64,000 nucleotides of DNA, from NCBI RefSeq assembly GCF_039555335.1, contig NC_092646.1, positions 21,760,258 to 21,824,257 of the forward strand, in the 5' to 3' direction. The DNA is from Amphiura filiformis (Eukaryota; Echinodermata; Ophiuroidea; Amphilepidida; Amphiuridae). Positions 59,001 to 64,000 of this stretch are shown here, in pieces. Below the pieces are notes generated by a model, which did no database searches, was not told where the DNA came from, and saw nothing but the letters and a program-made list of their open reading frames with translations. A program made the position numbers and the translations under genes. How positions within the stretch are numbered: position 1 is the first letter of the stretch; every line of letters begins with the position of its first letter.

Positions 59001-59939
59001 GAATCACGCTTGACATTAAAGGAGTATTTTGTGAACCTAGCATCTTCTTTTTATGACATTTTTCAGTTGATATCTACGAAAAAAGTTTATTCTTAAAATT
59101 TCAGTTGATTCCGATTTTGCGTTTGCGAGTTATACATGATTAGGTGTATTACACCACCCCATAAGCCAATGTGTACACGTAATTATGTAAATGTAAAATT
59201 AATAATGTAACGTAATTCAAATTTGACAATATCTTTGCTAGACGAATGAATCTGCAGAAATCTTTTGTACATAAACATATGCAGTCAGAGCTTTCCAGTG
59301 GTATAAAATCTCAACTTTGTTTTTATAGAAAAGTGGGCATGAGGCTGTGGATCACGAAATGCCCCTTTAACTTGTACTCGCTCCTCTGTGCTATTATTGC
59401 TATTTACCTACTACTCAGTACATTCGCGCTACATTATGCTATTCTGTGCTCTTATAGCAAGACGTGAACATAAATTCACATTGAGAATACGTTCGTGAAG
59501 ATTATCATTCATCCAGGTAGTAAACAATAATATTTAAACTATAATCTAGTCAACTGGACTTTTTAGCTCTTTTTGCTTGCACATTGATAATACACGTAAG
59601 CAATTACATGATTAGGGAAGCCGAGGCTGATGGGTACGTGTGCGTGAGAGAAATCACAATCACAAAAGAACGCGCGAGGCATTTTGGACCAGAGGGACGC
59701 GTGACATAAGCATTGTCACTCTCTCTACATTGAATAACAAATGCTATTAACTTACCTATAACAGAGCCCAATCCGACAATAATTGATATCGATGCTCCAA
59801 TAACCCAGGTATCAGTTGAAAATTGCTCTGTGATATCTGGTAACAGTACGCTGAAACTTTTGACCAGACCTTGCTCCAGGAATAGCGCTAAAGTGACTGG
59901 AAACAATATAATCCAAGATGTTGCACTGTCTTTTACCAT
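55950..59939 (-). CDS. SLC16 (MCT-like) transporter copy B, four exons, one in-frame TAA
   Basis: Major facilitator carrier of the SLC16 type, expected in a membrane and moving a monocarboxylate or related small solute; the substrate cannot be predicted. Exons in reading order: 59939-59756, 58759-58619, 57035-56208, 56083-55950, all GT-AG and in phase, 1287 nt or 429 codons with stop, a normal MCT length. Family hallmarks: YFDSNFNTAVAIYSCGTGLG matches the helix 4-5 signature in outline, YGWRGTCLLLSGV follows, and GWLFDTTGSF begins the last helix. The N-terminal DGGWGW motif is absent, so this is a divergent clade. Codon 212 is TAA (56725-56727), in the hydrophilic loop between helices 6 and 7; copy A has TCA there. 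Either a pseudogene at an early stage, a base error, or two half-proteins. Confidence 0.82.
56208..57035 (-). CDS. SLC16 copy B exon 3, large exon with internal TAA
   Basis: 828 nt from GFLILQDVIAIGIVPDYFDS to GISTGFLSG, acceptor CTTTTTCAG, donor GTAAGA. It is open throughout except TAA at 56725-56727, with the same frame on both sides. The second half, after the stop, restarts with an ATG at 56685 (MIKTVFSSPLLSNMPF). Confidence 0.9.
57036..58618. other. Intron 2 of SLC16 copy B
   Basis: No exon seen. 58330-58560 resembles 38500-38700 in copy A. The remainder is AT-rich and unassigned. Confidence 0.55.
58619..58759 (-). CDS. SLC16 copy B exon 2
   Basis: 141 nt, acceptor TTCACAG, donor GTATAT. 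Reads GLAAEPVVRKFGPRVGYIIC to LLLGMCCIG; the RxxxRxGYxxCG pattern after helix 2 is typical of MCTs. Confidence 0.9.
59016..59370. mobile_element. TTAA MITE family 1, copy 4, diverged
   Basis: TTAA on both sides, ends AAGGAGTATTTTGTGAACC and GGATCACGAAATGCCCCTT. It is the most diverged copy and lies in intron 1 of SLC16 copy B. Confidence 0.83.
59756..59939 (-). CDS. SLC16 copy B exon 1
   Basis: Starts MVKDSATSWIILFPVTLALF, ends SIIVGLGSVIG with one base of the split glycine, donor GTAAGT. The ATG at 59939 is the only in-frame start close by; copy A has an additional ATG two codons upstream that is ATT here. Sequence upstream (59940-60145) is similar to the region upstream of copy A and may hold the promoter. 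Confidence 0.87.
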
Positions 59940-60145
59940 CGTAATTGTTGGTCGTGCTTTGGGATGCCTGCTTTTATATTACGTTATGTCTTTAACGAAA
60001 CCAATTATATTGGTTTTTTAAAAACAATTCGTTCAAACTCTAAAATAACGTTTTGTATAGCTTCTATGATTATCCACACGATTATATAACACGGTTGACC
60101 ATGTGGACGTTCAAAGTCCGCAGACGTGTATCGTGATGTCTAGCA
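59940..60145 (-). promoter_or_regulatory. Conserved region upstream of SLC16 copy B (candidate promoter or 5' UTR)
   Basis: Shares long runs with 46217-46445 upstream of copy A, including TTTTATATTACGTTATGTCT and TTCAAAGTCCG...AGACGTGTATCG in the plus-strand text. The similarity is explained by the duplication; promoter function is inferred only from position. Confidence 0.35.
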
Positions 60146-61230
60146 TGCATTATTACTACGTTCCATATCAAGAGGGTGAGACTTCAAATGGGCAATGTTG
60201 ACACCCCAGGTCATGCCACGGTTCTACCTAGGATACATACACCCGCCATTGTGTAATAACGCATGGTCCTTGTTTGTTTCCATGTTTGGTTAAGGTTTCC
60301 ACCGGATTGTCTGTGGCTAGTCTAAGAGCACCTTTGACCATGCGCAAAGAATAATTGACATACATCGTTAACTCAATCAGGCAGATGTTGAAATGTGATG
60401 CGTAGGTATCTCAAAAATCACCGTAATATTGGATAACCATTTGTACACTTCGTACCGAAAATAGGACGACAAAGTGACAGTTGAACTGGTATTTAATATC
60501 ATTTTATACAGTTGTATTATAAACAATTTATTTAAACATCTAAACCAATTCAAACAAATATGTTATTGATTAGTGTATCTACCCTTAAAAACACTACATA
60601 TCAGGAATAATATTTTGTTATTTTAACATTATTTTGTAAATCAAGACAATGGAACAAATCGAACATTTTCAGGCCTCTACAGGGTGTAACAATAACATTT
60701 ATACAATTGCATTTTGACTTCTCATGAAAAAACTGAAAGAGTTATGGCACAAATGTTATATGCAATACTATCAGTAATATCTTGGCTAAAAGAAGACGTT
60801 TAGTTGGTTTCTTTACTACCTTGGGTTCAAAAGTTATGTCCGATTAATTAAACTGTCCAGAAAACGTGTTGGGCCACTTTTGCCATGTTTGCGCATATCA
60901 AGTTTGAACCGCATCGTGCACCGCATCGTGCATTAAACATCAAAGAACTGACACGAAAGAATCAGTGTTTCTTCATATAATTAACATGAACTTAATAATA
61001 ATATGATATTTCTTTAAAATCTATAAATGAAGTCATGAAATTTCTTTCAAATTATCTTATAAATAAACTAATTTCTCATATCCCTGAGATATCATTGGTA
61101 AAACTGAGAACAGTTTTTGCATCCATAAGTACAAAACAATAAAATTTTGAAATTAAGTTCAGCTGGGCTAATTTCTAGCTGTTACGGGACGACCACTATT
61201 GCCAGAATTTCTGTTAACAAATTCTATATA

Positions 61231-61861
61231 TAGGGTGATTCGGATAAGAATGGACCACCTATATTATTAAGTATGTTTAAATGAATACAACACAATATAT
61301 TTACATGAATTGTGGCAAAACTGTACTTTTATTTGAAGTTTATGAACTGAAGACCTGAATGTTGATGAACCTTCCTCTCCTGGTTCTCTATCACTTTGCG
61401 GCAGCGATTCTTCCTCCCGCGATCTCCCTCGAGAAGATTTGGAAGAATCGTAAGACCTCCCAATTTCACATAATCCCGTGCATCCTAAATTTTTGACCAG
61501 CATGCTCTTGTTTGTGGCTAGTGGGGACAGAAGACTTTCTCTTCCATTATGGACCACACATTTTCAACTGGATTAAGGTCAGGGGTGTTTCTTGGCCAAA
61601 AATCCTTGTCCCATTATGAGGGAAATATGTGACTATTTTCCCTTTAAATCAAAGAGGCAACCGGAAGTTATTTGTTCACACTACATAAAATGGTCTGAAA
61701 ATGAAAAATATTGCTCCAATTTCACGGAGAAAGTTTCTACATGGAGGCTGACATGCTGTCTTGAAAATTCATTGATACCCAGATGTTTAGTGCTAACAAT
61801 AACTACCTGAGGGCACCATAACTGATCATCTGCCTAGTCCATACTTATCCGAATCACCCTA
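61231..61861. mobile_element. Nested mariner-like element
   Basis: TIRs TAGGGTGATTCGGATAAG and complement, TA at both borders, ~630 bp, with a minus-strand transposase remnant. Confidence 0.85.
61520..61760 (-). pseudogene. Mariner transposase remnant
   Basis: Minus strand DKDFWPRNTPDLNPVENVWS then IMEEKV: the 'WPxxSPDLNPIEN.W' block that carries the last catalytic acid of mariner/Tc1 transposases. Upstream, FQDSMSAS resembles the FQQDxAxxH motif (second catalytic D) but is followed by stops. Inactive. Confidence 0.8.
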
Positions 61862-62436
61862 TATTTCTCATAGTTATATGTAATTGTATGCCTTGATGGA
61901 AGTCGTGAGTTAAAAAGTAAGCTATAAACAATCTTATGGTTTCTGTTTGACTCAAGCGCTAAAGAATGTCACAACCATAAAAAAATACGCTCTTCCAACG
62001 TGTATTGGGAGCTATTCGGAGTGAAGTTGTTGAGCTGCAGGCACGATTTCTAGTAAATGAGGTTGTTATATCAGTGCTTAGTTGTGACTTTCAACAACTC
62101 AAGGAGAAATTCTATTATGTAATCATTTCTACCACTTCGAATACCCCATTGTTTAAAATTACCTATCATAAGAACACCGTCCAACTGGTCCATGGTTCAA
62201 CTCTATTCAGTCACTTTTGTAAGACTTAGACAAAAGTGGCCCAAGCGGTTTTAAAACTAGGTTGCATAATTTGCCATATTTTCACTTTGTATACCATCGA
62301 TTTTATTGGAACAAAGTTTACCTGGTGGCTAAAGAAATTATCTTGATAGACATATAAATATCAAACCAAAAAATAAGTGGCATACATATGTCATTCTATT
62401 TTCAAAATTGTACACATTTTATTGTTACACCCTGTA

Positions 62437-62998
62437 TATTTTATTCTGCTGTGTCAAAAGTAATGCAGCTGACAGATGACCCAAAGTTACGCATTTTTGT
62501 CACACAAAACGTATGCATGATTACACACAAACATGAATTATAAGCAATAAAATTGTGTAGTTTTGAAAGCTGCAGTATGATATTACGCATATGTAAAATA
62601 AAATCGCAATAATTTAAAAATTTGATTGCTGAAAGTAGGATAACATAATTTTAATTTTCAAAAAACAAAAACAAAAAAGTGACAATAATTTTCAATAATT
62701 TTGAGTTGAAATTACAATATTTTATTTCCTAGAACCCCTGCGATAGTATTGTACCATTACAATCTTTATTTCATTCAAAATACAACAAAATAACAACAGC
62801 ATTACACTCCAGAGATGACCCAGCAGACACCTCCCACATACACCAACACACCCCCACCCCCACCGAATTATTACACATACACACACCCTTGTTTGTAAAT
62901 ACCTCCAAACGAGGACCTCGACTTAACGAGGATCTAACCGAGGGCTCTCACACCGTTTTTAATCGACACAACGTGGACCTCACACAGACACACCAGAC
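62437..62998. other. Intergenic, AC-rich segment, no gene seen
   Basis: 62815-62895 is CA/CCCCAC-rich; the rest is AT-rich. No coding signal. Confidence 0.4.
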
Positions 62999-63790
62999 CA
63001 TACTGCAGTTACTGTCCGTTTTCCTATAAACAATACACAGTGCTCTTTCCCATTGACGCGTGACCTCTACAAATAGCCCTACGTTAAAAGTATGGGGATA
63101 TGACTAGTTAACGTCGCTGTGTGAAAAATAACCGGCCAATATTAAAAGTATTCTTCTAAAGTTCTAGAAAATATAGTTTTTAACATGTCCTAAATTTTTA
63201 GCTAATTTAGATGTTTGGAAATATTCGTACTTTGGTGTTTTAGTTAATGTTATAGGTAATAGTACATTGCCTAGTTAACGTCGCTGTGTGAAAAATAACC
63301 GGCCAATATTAAAAGTACTCTTCTAAAATTCTAGACAATATAGTTTTGTAACATGTCCTAAATTTTTAGCTAATTTAGGTGTTTGGAGAGGGTCGCACTT
63401 TTGTGTTTTAGGAAGGATATGTAAACGACAGATAACACCAAAAATATGAAGAAATTATTTCCAAACCGTGTTAAGTCAACAATCATTATGTTGCTCATTT
63501 TCAAGAATGCTGGTTTACAAAAAGCACGCCATTGTCTCATTTCGTGAACAAAGGTACACATACCATTGTTTCCTTTCGTTTCCTTTATAATCGGTTACCC
63601 AACTGAAGCTATAATACCAGCTTTATTGCGATATCGCACATGAAAACAGACACTTGTGCACAACCAGAGAAGATCCGATTTAATCAGTTGAGCTGTTTCA
63701 ATGAGTGTTATCTTGGTTTAATAGCTTTTAATGGGGTTTAAGTCCTGCAAAGGTCGAGATGAATTCTACTGTAGACATGACTGCATCATG
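62999..63790. repeat. 792-bp repeated sequence, copy 2
   Basis: Same length as copy 1 and only scattered substitutions. Matching begins at CATACTGCAG and ends at GCATCATG in both copies, then flanks differ completely. Confidence 0.88.
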
Positions 63791-64000
63791 CAACTTACTA
63801 TCCAACTGTGATACGTCCAATACCCCCTATGGGGAACCTATCTTATATGCATATTTGCATCATTTATGTCATCCTGGTCATTGTAACAAATCGAGGACGT
63901 ATGCACAAAGATGATACGAGGACCTTTAGTCTGTACGTTGTATTAACTTAAAAGATAAGGTTAAAACATAGGTTTTGTGTGGAAATTTCTCAAATCAAGT

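Larger units (their letters stand above)
60678..62436. mobile_element. Mariner-like element with CAGGGTGTAACAATAA ends
   Basis: TA-flanked TIRs TACAGGGTGTAACAATAA and complement. Subterminal CCACTTTTG words (~60890, ~62230) are also inverted. Contains a nested mariner at 61231-61861; the original interior has no transposase left. Confidence 0.8.

Overview
This window reads as AT-rich nuclear DNA from a marine invertebrate deuterostome. An echinoderm is most likely and a hemichordate is possible. The basis is the gene content (an ARSB/I/J-type sulfatase and SLC16-type transporters, both with GT-AG introns), the very repeat-rich intergenic DNA, frequent AGGCCT-containing words, and copies of an animal histone 3' stem-loop. 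The species assignment is inference; no alignment could be run. There are no prokaryotic features.

Layout. (1) About 5.7-30.2 kb, plus strand: one arylsulfatase gene in eight coding exons with seven introns. All splice junctions have GT-AG borders and all but one junction is in phase. The exception is exon 3, which appears to lack two single bases in homopolymer runs (AAA and TTTT). The catalytic residues are otherwise present, so this is either a consensus error in the assembly or a very young lesion. (2) About 31.0-31.4 kb: a small array of five histone-type 3' stem-loops, in two orientations, without any histone coding sequence. (3) About 34.0-46.2 kb, minus strand: copy A of an SLC16 (monocarboxylate-transporter-like) gene. 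It is clearly a pseudogene: a nonsense codon, a +1 frameshift, a damaged splice donor, and a 3.0-kb foldback transposon inside its largest exon. That transposon itself carries a LINE fragment and a MITE. (4) About 55.95-59.94 kb, minus strand: copy B of the same gene, four exons, 429 codons including the stop, intact except for one in-frame TAA in the central loop. Flanking and intronic homology shows that A and B arose by tandem segmental duplication.

The rest is dominated by transposable elements, mostly non-autonomous DNA elements with terminal inverted repeats. I recognise hAT-like elements with 8-bp target duplications, piggyBac-like elements bounded by TTAA (one four-copy family), and Tc1/mariner-like elements with TA duplications (two carrying transposase remnants). 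There is also an 820-bp element present twice in inverted orientation around sulfatase exons 1-3, foldback elements, a tRNA-derived SINE pair, a RTE/CR1-like LINE fragment, and a 792-bp duplicated sequence near both ends of the right half. Several elements are nested, so their relative ages can be read directly. The window also holds microsatellites, a GTACCC minisatellite and a ~186-bp satellite.

The two gene families are not obviously linked in function: one desulfates glycans or sulfated sterols in the secretory/lysosomal route, the other is a membrane carrier. I found no convincing new biological system. The most informative features are the damage patterns in the genes, the nested insertions and the histone stem-loop array.
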